Below are positions 23,701 through 35,410 of a stretch of DNA of 64,000 nucleotides, in pieces. Origin of the DNA: Xiphydria camelus (lineage: Eukaryota > Arthropoda > Insecta > Hymenoptera > Xiphydriidae); the NCBI GenBank assembly GCA_963678675.1, contig OY783192.1:28211987-28275986 (forward strand). Reading direction: 5' to 3'. The first letter of the stretch is position 1, and each line of letters begins with the position of its first letter. Under the pieces are notes generated by a model. That model did not search any database. It was given only the letters and a program-made list of their open reading frames with translations, and was not told the DNA's origin. The translations under genes and the position numbers were made by a program.

Positions 23701-26700
23701 TCCTTTCCCCCTCCCAATCTTCGGCGCCACTGGACATTTTGCAAAGAAAATTTAATTATTGGATTCCCCGTTTAATTTAGAGAAAAAAATTACCCTTGCA
23801 AATTTTTGATTTATGGCTTCGTTTTTGAGATATTTATTTTAATTTATAGGGTTGCGTTTAATTTAAAGAAAAAAATCTCAAAAACGAAGTCACAAATCAA
23901 AAATTTGTAAAGGTGATTTTTTTCTTTAAATTAAACGGGGAATCCAATAATTAAATTTTCTTTGCGAAATATCCAGTGGCGCCGAAGATTGGGAAGGAGG
24001 AAAGGGGAATGAGAAAACCATTTTTTTTTCGAAACTTTGACACCCTATATCTTTGTTAGGAAACATTTTTGAAACAAATTTTCTCATGAGAATCTATTTT
24101 TTTTTGTTGCTCTATCACATATCACAATTAATGGAGTTCAACCTAGCTTTGGCCTGCTCGCAACCCTATAAATTAAAATAAATATCTCAAAAACGAAGCC
24201 ATAAATCAAAAATTTGAAAGAATGATTTTTTTCTCTAAATTAAACGGGAAATCCAATAATTAAATTTTCTTTGCAAAATATCCAGTGGCGCCGAAGATTG
24301 GGAGGGGGAAAGGGGGTACCGGCCCCTAGTATCTACGCCACTGGAGAATTTTTAAAAATTATTTAATTATTGCTTAGAGCTGTTCTACATTAGCCTGTGT
24401 GCGAAATTTTATGGAAATCGATCAAGTAGTTTAGAAGTTATGATGAGAAAACAATTTTTTCGAAACTGACACCCTATATCTTTGTTAGGAAACATTTTTG
24501 AAACAAATTTTCTTACGAGTCTACTTTTTTTTGTTGTTCTATCACATATAAAAACCTGGTCCACCCTGTATATTAGGGTGGGCTAAAAAAAACTTTTTTT
24601 TAAATTACTATGAAAACATTGTTGAGAATGACGAGAAAGAAATTCTGCTGAAGTTTCAGCTCTTAATATTAATATTAACAACTGCCTCATCGCAATTTTC
24701 TTTTTCCCATTTAAATAACATGCACATATATATATATATATATGCACAGATTGGGTATATATAGATACACTCAAGTGCTCAGCGATCGGCCCGATTCTGG
24801 TCGGCCCGACCCGGTGGACACCCGACCTAAGTGACTCTGGTCAGTTCCCGTAATAAATATTTCGGTTCGCCGCGGAGAGGCGCTGCTAAACAATATTCGC
24901 TCGCCGCCTATATGGCGTCACTCACGCCATCCCCTCCATCAATCTAGCACCGCTAGTATATAACCCGAGACGAACCGCGTCGTTCTCAGTGTACTACCAA
25001 TCATCAAACGTGTCGTGGCCCGCCGATCAACCTCACTCGGACTCGGTAAGTCAATCAAGGTTCTACGTCGTATCAATATGGTATCGCGGAACGTAACGTA
25101 GATAGTATGTTCAGGTGTCAGTCCTTTAACTGAAGACAGCTCAGCTACCTTCGATCTCACAGTCATTAGGCCATTGCGTGCCAGCCGACGAATTAAAATC
25201 CTGAGTTCTCTATGCCGAACAATCGTGTAATATATCATATTAAGGTATTCAATTCAGTGCAATATAGTGAACCGCGATTTTAACATTTCGCAACACATCG
25301 CGCCAAACTCCCTCGTCGTCACTAGAATTGAGTTCTGTACCGAGTCATTTCAGTGTGTTTAATTGCACACCATTGTCAACCATCAAACTCTACTGTATTT
25401 TGTTAATTTAATATACTATTAATTAGTTTAGTGAGTGCAGTGTCCAGTTATTTGAACTAGCCGATCAGTTTCAATCTACCTTTCAGTTGTTCGGTTAAGG
25501 TAGTTAGACCGCTATAGCACTTTCCGAGCAATTTTAAAAAAAATATTGACAGATTTTAAATTATAAAAAACTGATAACTTTTCCTTATGAATGAAATCAG
25601 TCTGACGTTTAGAAATAGAGATATTCAGTTTTTTTATTTCTCCATTGAAAGCAATCCCAAGTAGAAATTTTTCGCTTAAGTTAACTTTAAGTTAACCCGA
25701 AAATATGCTGGTCAGTTTTTGGATAATCCAAAAGATAACTGACAGTCAATATAAGGACGTGTTAATGTCTGTCCCGACCGTTAACTTTGGTTTTCAAAAA
25801 AAGACGATTACATCACCAACTTATAGTTAACTTCAGTGGATGTCTATTTGACAATCATTTGAAGGCGACTAAATAACATAATAATTTAGATAACTAAAAG
25901 TCAACTGTGTTCCAGCGACCAAAATATTAACCCGCCATCGCACGCGCCTTTTATTTTAACGCGTTACACACGCATGCGAGCGTCGTGCTCATATACATTG
26001 TTTTTACCAGTAACATTTACAAGTACTATAATCATGCATAAAAATGCTATATTTTTGATAATGGAATCCGATACATAAAAATACTTTTAATAATTAGGGA
26101 ATACAATATAATGGTAAATGGCCATCTACAACTCACCCTAGATACATTATATAATACAACAACTATAGCTTGTCTATTTTAAGGATGTTTCACCGGTATT
26201 ATAGAGGGGAGGTGAGGTGGAAGGGAACAGTACGATTTTTGTCAGTGTTCCAATCCCTGAACAAAAAAAAATGATTCTTTAATGACCTCCTTGAAGTTGT
26301 ATTTCATGATATCGGTCGAGCCATTATTTTTCTGTAACTACTTTATTATCTGTATTCTTAAAGTGTGTCTTTAAAATTATAGAAAAATATTTTATAATTA
26401 TTTTTAAAATATTGAAGCGGTCGGGAATAGCGGCAACATTGCCCCATAGAGTGTTATAGAGAAGTGTATTGGCACAATTTGATAATATTGCCTCACTAGA
26501 GCTTACTAGTTAAATCCTCGAATTATTAACATCCAACAAAAATAATATAAATTATAGTGAAAAGTGCTGTTTAAATGTATAAACATTAATCATTGCGATT
26601 AATAATTTTCTCCAAACGTGAGCTCTCCGCATACAGACTGTTCCCCTCTACCGTATGTATCATGCCAAATTAAACAAGCAGAATTACCGACATTGCCGAA

Positions 26701-27028
26701 ACGTTACCGACGGTCAAGAATTTTATAGTTAGAGTTGGCTTGAGAAGAGTGCGCTGTGTGTGCTGCGTGAGAGCGAAAAGTGTCAAACGTCTGATTTCCC
26801 GATAGCTGTCAATTCGGAAAATCGAAGTATTGAATAATAGACGAAACACTTCGATCTCTTGAATTAACAGCTATCGGGAAATCAGACGTTTGACACTTTT
26901 CGCTCTCACGCAGCACACACAGCGCACTCTTCTCAAGCCAACTCTAACTATTAAATTCTTGACCGTCGGTAAAGTTTCGGCAATGTCGGTATATCTGCTT
27001 GTTTAATTTGGCATGATACATACGGTAT
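20715..27028 (+). repeat. 6.3-kb duplicated segment, copy 2
   Basis: Near-identical, same-orientation copy of 6,531-12,837. It starts abruptly inside sequence that in copy 1 belongs to the right TIR of the 3.6-kb transposon, and ends at the TAT after the CCGTATG MITE. On the left it joins REV1 sequence; on the right it joins unique sequence. It repeats the same nested elements: TTAA MITE 21,124-21,850 with TTAA flanks at 21,120-21,123 and 21,851-21,854; outer element 22,954-24,828; CAGGGTGGACC MITE 23,423-24,568; CCGTATG MITE 26,651-27,025. A TA tract near 24,727 is a few units longer than in copy 1. Confidence 0.95.
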
Positions 27029-27149
27029 ACACGCCAGCGTAGCACATTGCATATCGGTTGGCGCTATCGGATCCAAGATGGTTCCCTAAAATTCGGTGAC
27101 AACACTGACTTTGCAGTCAAATAATCTCAGCCTACATGAAATGTGATTT

Positions 27150-27643
27150 ACACCATTCTGATTTTGAGCGGCTCATATCGAGAGTGATTTGATTCTTCAC
27201 ACGACAATTGAGCATGTTTTCCTTTTAATACAGGCATGTGCATTTCAAAACCTTGCTCTTCTGAATATTCTATAATATCCCGAAAACCTCTATAAAGGAC
27301 CAATTTATCTCCTCTACGAAGCAAGTTTCTCAATTCTGGTGAATAATTTAAAATATAACGTAGAATCTGTGCATCATTGACATTTGCCAAATAAGGACCT
27401 AACATATCGTCAATAAAATCGTTTGTCGTCCAAATTGTAAATGGCTTCCATAAGGGTACTTTTTTTTTGGCCAGAGTATGATTTGCGCTGATACTCATTA
27501 TTAGAGCTTTTTCGATGTCTAATGTACGTACCATCACATATAAGAATTAATTCACTATCTGCATTCAAGTGTTCTTTAGCAATTTTGGAAGTCTCATTGT
27601 CTATAAGATTGCCTCTCTTAACACTATTCAAACCAAAATAAAA

Positions 27644-27704
<61 letters not shown>

Positions 27705-28030
27705 ATCTTTTTCAAAAGATTTCAAAACTTCGTCAAAATAATCGGAGACAAGTTGTTCACGTTATAACTGTAAAAATGAATAAATCATACTATTTGAATT
27801 TCCACTTCTTAATTTGATAAGAAATACAACAACCGCTTGGTAGACAGATCGATTATCATTATCGCGCATAGAAGAAAGCATATTTCGTATTTCATTTATA
27901 TTTTCATATGAGAAATCAATCAGTAACTTCACTTGATCTTCGGGGTAAGAAAAATTACCTATTTTTTCTAGAAGTGTAGAATCGCTCTCTACAGAAAGAT
28001 TGTTCAACAATTTTTGTAGATCAGATGCGT
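27150..28030 (-). pseudogene. PIF/Harbinger-like (DDE) transposase, degraded
   Basis: Read on the - strand, an upstream frame ends in VFLIKLRSGNSNSMIYS, a block preceding the catalytic domain in this family. It is followed, across a GA/CT microsatellite, by ILICDGTYIRH and SSNNEYQRKSYSGQKK in one frame, then PLWKPFTIWTTNDFIDDMLG in another, so there is at least one frameshift. Later blocks are GFRDIIEYSEEQGFEMHMP and SCEESNHSR. In related transposases the GFRD motif is preceded by the catalytic Asp (DRGFRD); here it reads YRGFRD, so the second acid appears lost. The first Asp (CDGTY) and the Glu (EES) are kept. Not functional. Confidence 0.7.
27647..27703. repeat. (GA)n microsatellite
   Basis: Some 28 uninterrupted GA units inside the decayed transposase. 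On the opposite strand they produce an artificial Leu-Ser run in the reading frame. Confidence 0.95.
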
Positions 28031-29417
28031 CTACAAAACTTTAACTAGAAATCACTTTTAAAAGGCACAGGTCGTCTTCGTAGACCTTTTCTTTGATCAA
28101 ATGATTTTTGCAGCATCGATTTATACATGTGGTAAATTGTAAATAAATACTATTATTTTTGTACAGTAACATTTCGAATTAATAGGTGTACAACTTTGCT
28201 TCTGCCGTTTCCCGCTATCTATCTACATTAGGGAAACTGCGGAAGAAAAGGTGTTTCATTTTCATTAATTTATTTCGACTTGTACATCACAACAATCATC
28301 TTGTAAAAATTATATGTCATAGCTTAATCGTGCTAGAATCTATATAAAAAAGAACGGCGGGAGTGTTGTTTTTTCTATGCAAAGTAAAAATTATTGAAAA
28401 ATTCAAACTTGTTTTTCTTTATTTATGGGCGAAGCAATCCAAAACTTTTTTGTAATTTAGCTACATGATGATGCATAATATATATTTTGCTGTGCGAAAT
28501 CGGTCGAGTAGTTTTCGAGATAAAAAATATTTTCGTTTTTCAGTTTTTTGATGATAACTTGATTAAATCAATATTTTGATCTAAAAATTGACTGAGACCT
28601 TACTTATATACATATAAACACACAATATACCTGAATGGGAAAAAAATTCAAGCGGGGGCACTTTTTATATGCTTATCCGGCTATACCATTTTAGCATTAA
28701 CAGATTTATTGCCCGAAAAGAACTATTGTGTGGGATTACCTCATAGCGCGTGTGATGGCGGATTAAATAGTTAACTTATGGATTGTCCAAGTTATCTAAA
28801 CACAAATGGAGTTTTGTGATGCTGGCGGAGGGGAGGGGGCGGGAAATTTGATTTCGCACCGAATATATGCACGGATTTTATTTATTCTTTGTTACAACTT
28901 GCAGTTAATTGTGCAAAATGTAGTTTGCTCATTTTCTAGCAAAAAAAAATGTGCATATACATATCTACTGTGCATATACATTAACTGCAAAGTCAGACAA
29001 AGAAATATAAATGAAATCCGTGCATATTTGATGCAAGATTTTTCTTAAATCATGAAAACATACGAAAATAGCGTGCAAGTAATTATTATTGAATACAAAT
29101 TGACTTTTAACAATTGTAAAATAGGTTTTTACGATACAGAAATAACATAGACTTATCATTTTCGTTTCATTAATTAGTAATAAATTTTCGGACCCAGTGA
29201 TGATGGGAACGACTGATTTACAAGTAAACTGCTTTTCACGACAGTTTAAAGAAACGGGAAACTCATTTTTCAAATTGAATTATAATAAAAATTTTCAAAA
29301 TGTAAATTTTTATTTGAATTGAATTTATGTGTAATGGAAAACAGCTCTGAAAACGCAGAAAATCAGAAAAGAAACTTGTGGTTATTATTTTAGTCTGTTC
29401 TTATCATAATTTTATTG
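28031..29417. other. No gene recognised
   Basis: AT-rich sequence between two transposon-like remnants. Short frames here show no family features and no inverted repeat of note was found. Confidence 0.5.
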
Positions 29418-29990
29418 TTATTGCTCTTCTGATTGTGAGTCAGTGGTTTCTCTTACTTTACGTTTTTTTGGAGTTTCTTTATCTCCGGGACGTCTCAACC
29501 AAATTTTGATTCGTTCTGTAGCTTGGTATTCAGTTGAATCTTTTCAAACTTTGAACAGGGAGGATACGATTAATTGTGACAACAACATTCCCGCCATTTT
29601 ATGAGTGCCGTTCTTCCCTGTCCATGTGCAAAGTTTTGCCAATTGATCTGACAAAATGGAGGCCATGGCAGCATTACGATTTCCTTGTAGATTGGCGCCA
29701 TCAGCTTTCCATACTTGATATTTTTGCATATAAAACCATAAGCATTATTATCAATGTATATTAGAATAACAATATGTATTATTGCTATATAATTTTTTAA
29801 CAATCTTTCGCGAACATCTACATCCTTTTATAGTTGAGCCTCAAATTCCAGTAGCTGTGCTAGAGTCTTCAATGGCTTTTCAATGATTTTCGGCTGCTCC
29901 TCAAAATCTTTATTAGTAGCAATTGCTTTCAATGTTTGTCGCATATCTTGTATATTGAAACATAATTGCCCCAAGAGTTGTCTGCAACCT
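29418..29990 (-). pseudogene. DUF4806-like protein fragment
   Basis: The - strand encodes DMRQTLKAIATNKDFEEQP and IEKPLKTLAQLLEFEAQL. After a disrupted stretch come NRNAAMASILSDQLAKLCTW, TGKNGTHKMAGMLLSQLIVS and ATERIKIWLRRPGDKETPKK, ending at TAA (29,418-29,420). The order and spacing fit the DUF4806 domain, frequent in insect genomes and often linked to transposons. There is a stop after EAQL and an in-frame TGA between the last blocks, so it is broken. Family assignment rests on my recollection of the domain pattern. Confidence 0.5.
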
Positions 29991-30519
29991 TCTGTTTAAT
30001 AATAAAATATCTCAGGTGTGTGTTATCGAAATATCGCACGTTTGCTGGAATAGTGTCATAACTCAAAATTAGAATTGTCCAAAGCGACGATTTTCAGTTG
30101 AATTATTATATTATACGAGCGTTGACCATTTACTGCCAAATTATGATAATTATCATGAAAATGCTATGATAATAGGGAGGTTCGAACCAAAAATATTTTG
30201 TGTTATTTCTCTATGGAAACTATTATATTATGCACGTGTAAGTAACCACGTACGTGAAAGAATTTTTCAAAAAAAAAAATAAAAAATTTACTACTTCAAA
30301 TTGCAAATTGTAACTCTGACGATAACATTAGGGGCGAGAACGTCTTCTTATTGGTTTGACATCATTTGCCAGACAAGCTCCGCCTTCTCCCGGGGAGCAG
30401 TACAGGCATACAGAGCGAACGTGATTTTACTATCTGGCTCGCTCGGATCGGCAAATGTTTCGGGAGTGAATCAGCAATGGTCAGAAGGGAAAAGGTCTAA
30501 GCTTCTATTCGAGGAAAGG

Positions 30520-31045
30520 CTTATTGTTGAGACAGATGCAGTTGATAAAAACAATAAGATTAACGTAAATTCCTCAAAAGATTCTGAAGTAAACAAACTT
30601 CGACGAAGTACACGCATTAAAGATTTGCCTGACGTATCATATGATGAAGATTACTGTTATCATGTATGTGCACAGTCGGCTGTAAATGACGTTCCTGAAT
30701 TTTTTGAAGAAATTAAAAAACGTGATGATAGAATTGAGTGGGAGAAAGCCATAAAAGATGAAACTGATTCTCTCATTCAAAACGAAACATGGAATATCGT
30801 ACCGTGTCCAAAGAAAAAAAATATAGTAGACTGTAAATGGGCATTCACTTTAAAACTTTATGCTGATGGAAAACCATATAAACGTAAAGCGAGATTAGTA
30901 GCTCGTAGTTTTAGCCAAGCATATTTGTTAGATTACGACGAAACATTCGCACCAGTTGCGTGAACAACTGGCTGATGTCTTTACCAAACCGTTACCGACA
31001 GTACAATTCAAAATCTTACGAGAGAAAATAGCCATGGATACCTAA
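30520..31045 (+). pseudogene. Ty1/copia pol remnant with internal deletion
   Basis: The frame contains LRRSTRIKDLPDVSYDED and WEKAIKDETDSLIQNETW, then VDCKWAFTLKLYADGKPYKR, the start of the copia reverse transcriptase, up to YDETFAPVA. At 30,961 a stop follows. The next frame reads EQLADVFTKPLPTVQFKIL, the very end of the copia RNase H region. The catalytic YVDD part of the reverse transcriptase and most of RNase H are therefore deleted. The first ~50 codons of the open frame (from 30,301) are not copia-like. No LTRs are recognised. Confidence 0.8.
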
Positions 31046-31164
31046 TTAATTAAAATTGATATAGACCTCGATCAAAATATTTATCATATTTTTATATAAT
31101 ATAAAAGTTGAATATTAATTTTTTTTTGTTTAATCACGATACTATCAATTTTTATGTATTCTTA

Positions 31165-31487
31165 AGCTGGGTCTTCACTGCGCGAAACTGTTTCGCGAAA
31201 CTAGTCTCGCCTCGTGTATACTTTGTACTCACCCCGAAACTTGTTTCGCGAGTATGTTTCGAAGTGAGCCAAACGTCAGTCGGTTTTCGATCGCGCATCA
31301 AAGAGCTTCGCCTTCCGAGTACCGCCAGTGTGAACGTGCACCGTCTGTTTCGCCGGCACCATTGTCTCGCGCAAACTGGCGACTCACCTTATTTTCGCCT
31401 GGAACCCGAAACGTTTCGTCCCGACACTCGCCGAACATTTTTGCGAAACATTTTCGCGAAAGAGTTTCGCGCAGTGAAGACCCGGCT
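31165..31487. mobile_element. PIF/Harbinger-type MITE with TTA target duplication
   Basis: Termini AGCTGGGTCTTCACTGCGCG and CGCGCAGTGAAGACCCGGCT are near-perfect complements, with TTA on both sides (31,162-31,164 and 31,488-31,490). The 323-bp interior is studded with GTTTCGCGAAAC-type palindromes. A 3-bp TWA duplication is typical of PIF/Harbinger. Confidence 0.75.
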
Positions 31488-32558
31488 TTATAAGAATATA
31501 AGAGTAATTTGTATCTACAAACTATGTATGTATCAGCATAGATTTAAGATTAAATGATAATGATTACTTGGTCTGATTAACGTTTTTTTGGGGGGTTTTT
31601 CCTTAATCCGTAGCAAAACGAATGTTGGACCATTGTTATGTTCCCCAAAAGCAAATTATAATAAATAAGAAAACTTCTACATTAATTTAATCAGTTAAGT
31701 ACTTCTTGAGTGAGAGTATTGAAATAAGCAAAAACTGCTCGATGTTAGATATTTATAATCCTCAGTTCAAGACTATGATTTATTACCGCAAAGGAAAGGT
31801 AAGAGGGTACAGATTTATAACTTTAACCTTGCTAAAAAGTTTTCAATACTTACGACCGGAAAAAACCCGGCGGGCCTAGCGGCCCACAGATGAGCATTTT
31901 CTACGGTAAATCTACTCGTGTGGCGGGGTTGTCTGGCAGCTGACGTCACGCAACGTAGCCTCATGTCGAGGTACCGTTTACTAGCCTCGCGTCAATCCAT
32001 GATTTTTAAATATTTGTAGCACGATTAACTCTTAATATTTTGCGCTACAACTTCGGTTAACGTTTTTGTGACCCAAACTTTATCGATTTCCATTAAAACA
32101 AAAAATTACCGAACCTTCCTATTATCAGAACTTGGCAGCAAATGGTCAACGCTCGTACAATATAATAATTCAACTTTTAAAATCGTTGCTAGGGACAATT
32201 CTAATTTCGAGTTATCACACTATTCCAGCAAACGTGCGAAATGAATATGCCAATTGACGTAATGAACTTACCACGGCAATTGTCCGCGTGAAGAATTGTT
32301 CTATCACGCGCTTTCGCAGTTGGTTCGGTGTTATCAAGGTTAGTTGCAAGTACGGCACCTGAAGTCGTAGATCTTCTGTGCGACTCAACGTATTATAATT
32401 TTTTAATTTTCGACACTCGACGGTGTTAATTAACCCTTTCAGGACGGCCGCCGTACATGTACCTACGTACGTTATGTAATAAAAGAAATATGCAAATCCA
32501 TAATTTAACGAACCTGACCTGCATCGCACCCAGAATGTCAAATTTTCTCGTTAAAACC

Positions 32559-33282
32559 ACCCACAAAAACAGATTCTCTGTAAAAAAAGGCGGCATGTTC
32601 ATTCAGTGCCAACAAAAATTGATACGTAAAATACTCTCCAAAAAAGATTTGAAATCAATTAAGATCGCCATGTTCAAGATTTATATATAAAAAGTAAAAG
32701 GCATCATTTGAAAGGGAAATTATTGTAAATCAGGTTACTAAAAAATTCGACTAAAAAAATTTATAAAAAAAATTTTAATTAAAAAGAACTTGCCGCGTTT
32801 TTTCCTTCAAAATAAAAAATTCAGACAGAGAATTATATTCGATGTTTATGCACTTATGATTTTAAATAAATTCATACACTTATATGATACCACCAGTATA
32901 CCGAACGTCGCACGGGAAACCGATCAGGCGGGGGCCTTCTGGATTTCTCTGAATTTGACTTCGACAGTGCAATTTATGAATCACTCTAGCACTGTCCAAG
33001 CACTGCCAATATTCGGTATAGTGAACAAAATATGAAAACTTAAACGCGGCAAGTTCTTTTTTATTAAAATTTTTTTATAAATTTTTTTAGTCGAATTTTT
33101 CAGTAACCTGATTTACAATAATTTCCCTTTCAAATGATGCCTTTTACTTTTTATATATAAATCTTGAACATGGCGATCTTAATTGATTTCAAATCTTTTT
33201 TGGAGAGTATTTTACGTATCAATTTTTGTTGGCACTGAATGAACATGCCGCCTTTTTTTACAGAGAATCTGTTTTTGTGGGT
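32559..33282. repeat. Foldback element, ~240-bp arms
   Basis: ACCCACAAAAACAGATTCTC at the left pairs with GAGAATCTGTTTTTGTGGGT at the right. The complementarity continues to AACTTGCCGCG/CGCGGCAAGTT around a ~240-bp loop. Non-coding. TTAACCCTTTCAGG lies upstream near 32,430, but no partner TTAA end was found. Confidence 0.8.
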
Positions 33283-34158
33283 CTATATATACGTCTTGGC
33301 ACGGACGTGCCCCTAACCTACTAGACTAAGAGCTAGTGACATTTTTCAGTGATTATTTAGTTAAGGCCTATTTTTTGAGAGAATGTTGTGGGGGGCATGT
33401 CTAAGTGCCATCCGTGAGGATTAACCTTGATAGCGGTATGGGAGGCTGGCGGAACGCCCCCAACTTGTAAAAAATAGTGCACAAAATTATTATTTAGTTA
33501 AGGCTGAAATTTTGTTTACTATTCATCTGGTAGTCCACAATTATGAATATAAATTGGCGGATCGATTGGCCGGCATTAAAAGGGTGGCGGATCATCCTAA
33601 ATACGTCGTGTGAACAATAAAATTTTTATTATTTAGTTAAGCCTCAATTTTTAATATGTTACTGAGGCAACTGTTTCAAGTGGAAATTTAAATTGGCGGA
33701 ACGAAATATTGGCATTAACTACCTGGCGGAACGGTTTAAACATCCATTGTGCGCGCCTCGATTTCGTGCTGTTTGCCGCAGAATTTGTTATATTAGGAAT
33801 GCTTCTAATATAGATAATGATTTTGTTTATTTTCTGGAATCTTTTTAGTAATAATAGTAATTTAGTTTCCCTGGAGTTAATATTTTAGCGCTCATTCAAT
33901 ATTGATAAAGAGCTTCAATATATCAATCAAACATCAGTCTTATGTTAGGACACTCAACATTTTATTTGTGATGTCAGATGTTTTAACAATTTTTTAAACG
34001 GATGAATGATATAATTTTTTTAGAATACCCTTTTGGCATTTGACCGACCGACGATAGTCAGATTCGTTTTTAGCGTACATAAATCTATAAGAATCACCGG
34101 CCTCGCGAGACAGCCTCGCAAAGTCGATTCGCGGCTTTAAGACACCCAAATGTTATTT

Positions 34159-34452
34159 TTGTCACTCAGTGTCAAATACTCGGTTTCATGGGCGTCCTCG
34201 ACGCATGTAAAATCATCTTTCACACATAAATTCGTGAAAAGTTGCACAGTGCGTGAAATAACCTGCGCAGTGCGTGAAATCGTCAATCTCGTATTTGACA
34301 CTTAGGGCCGGTTTTACAAAAAATAGAATTCGTTATTCGGTTGTTTCGCACCATTTTAACGAGTGTGATTGCCGTACTCGCTTCGCTCGTGTGGCAAACT
34401 TCACACTTGTTAAAAACGGCGCTTCACGCCCTCATAACGAAAATAACTATTG
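34159..34452. repeat. Two adjacent MITE-like repeats, also at 53,507-53,790
   Basis: The first (34,159-34,305) runs from GTCACTCAGTGTCAAATACTC to GTATTTGACACTTAG, an inverted repeat with a duplicated CGCAGTGCGTGAAAT block inside. The second (34,317-34,452) runs from AAATAGAATTCGTTATTC to GAAAATAACTATT. The same pair, in the same order, is at 53,507-53,790. Confidence 0.7.
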
Positions 34453-34539
34453 TGATGTCAGATGTTTTAATCGGTTCGTACCGTTTGATAATATCATGAT
34501 CGAAAATACCCCGCCAACCTATAGCTAATCTTGCCTCAA

Positions 34540-34999
34540 CGAAGCGGTATATTTCGGCGAACGTGTAATACCGAGCCAGCTGAACGAAGGGGAGGAATGT
34601 CGAATTCAGTCGATGGTCGATCGGGAATCCCCAATGCCTGGCTTATCCAGGTACTAGGGTGTTAATTCACGGTCCGAGATAGCCTGACGCATCGTCACGG
34701 TCGAGAAAATATCCGGCATCCTTAATCGTGAATGCGTAGCTCGGGAAATTGTTTACAACGTAATTTTCTTCCTTTGGACACGGACCTCGGGAAATCCCCA
34801 GCATCATCTTTTGTTCTACGTCGGCGACGCTATCCCCTCCGTCGACAAATGCCGCTACGTTTCAATGATATAAGACGCAGCCAAACGCGTCTTCAATGCA
34901 TTATCAACTATCGTATCGTGTTCCGAGGTCCTGCACCGAGTCAATTCAGTATAACCCATTGCAAACCATCCAGAGACTCGATCGCGCGGCGATCGAGCA
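34540..34999 (+). repeat. LTR-like dispersed repeat with TATA module
   Basis: Carries GGGGAGGAATGTCGAATTC, GCTTATCCAGG, CGGTCGAGAAAATATCCGG and CTATCCCCTCCGTC. These are followed by a GATATAAG box near 34,867 and a TTCAATGCATT initiator-like site about 25 bases on. The ORF at 35,000 starts shortly downstream, so this could be its promoter. Confidence 0.5.
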
Positions 35000-35410
35000 A
35001 TGTCGTCTTCGCCTTCTTGTATATTTTGTTGCAGAAAAACGTCCAAAGTAATATTATTTGAGGCAGAATCCCTTGCGAAATGTAGAAAAATCTTTTCAAT
35101 ACGCGAAAAATTTAAATTTAAATATTCTGACGTAGTTATCCCAGTCACAGTCGATGAAGTGCATGGTTATCACGTGAAGTGTTATAAATATTTTACGTCT
35201 CTCAATTCGAAATATCTGAGTGATGATTCATTATTGAACGACCCGCCGCCAGTGTCTAGTGAAATATCTACATCATCAACAGAAACAACAGCATCATGTG
35301 CCCAAGTTGCATCTGGATTGCAAGCCAATGACACCGTAACGGATGTTGCAGGTCCATCGACTCAAGAGCAATCAGGTACTAAAATTGATAAGACCACTGA
35401 AAAAACTTAG
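35000..35410 (+). CDS. Small protein with CxxC...HxxC zinc-binding-like module
   Basis: 136 codons, ATG 35,000 to TAG 35,408-35,410. The first 70 residues contain CIFCCRK near the start and HGYHVKCYKYF about 50 residues later, a C-x2-C...H-x3-C spacing like small treble-clef modules in insect transposon-encoded proteins. The rest is Ser/Thr-rich and polar, with no membrane segment. It lies inside the 33.3-37.2-kb inverted-repeat element and about 130 bp downstream of a TATA-like box, so it may be cargo of that element. It is probably the N-terminal part of a longer protein that has been lost. I do not recognise a function. Confidence 0.45.
   Translation: MSSSPSCIFCCRKTSKVILFEAESLAKCRKIFSIREKFKFKYSDVVIPVTVDEVHGYHVKCYKYFTSLNSKYLSDDSLLNDPPPVSSEISTSSTETTASCAQVASGLQANDTVTDVAGPSTQEQSGTKIDKTTEKT

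Larger units (their letters stand above)
30174..32120. mobile_element. Inserted element with AGGGAGGTTCG/CGAACCTTCCT ends
   Basis: It separates the halves of the family B MITE, so it is younger than that MITE. The termini AGGGAGGTTCG and CGAACCTTCCT are imperfect complements; AATAGG-type flanks make an ATAAT/ATTAT target ambiguous. It contains a copia pol remnant and a PIF-type MITE. The short termini and mixed cargo suggest a composite; the class is unclear. Confidence 0.55.
30032..32242. repeat. Family B MITE split by a 1.95-kb insertion
   Basis: 30,032-30,173 and 32,121-32,242 are the two halves of the inverted repeat seen intact at 497-766: ATCGCACGTTTGCTGGAATA at the left and TATTCCAGCAAACGTGCG at the right. 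The break is at the AT-rich centre. Confidence 0.8.
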
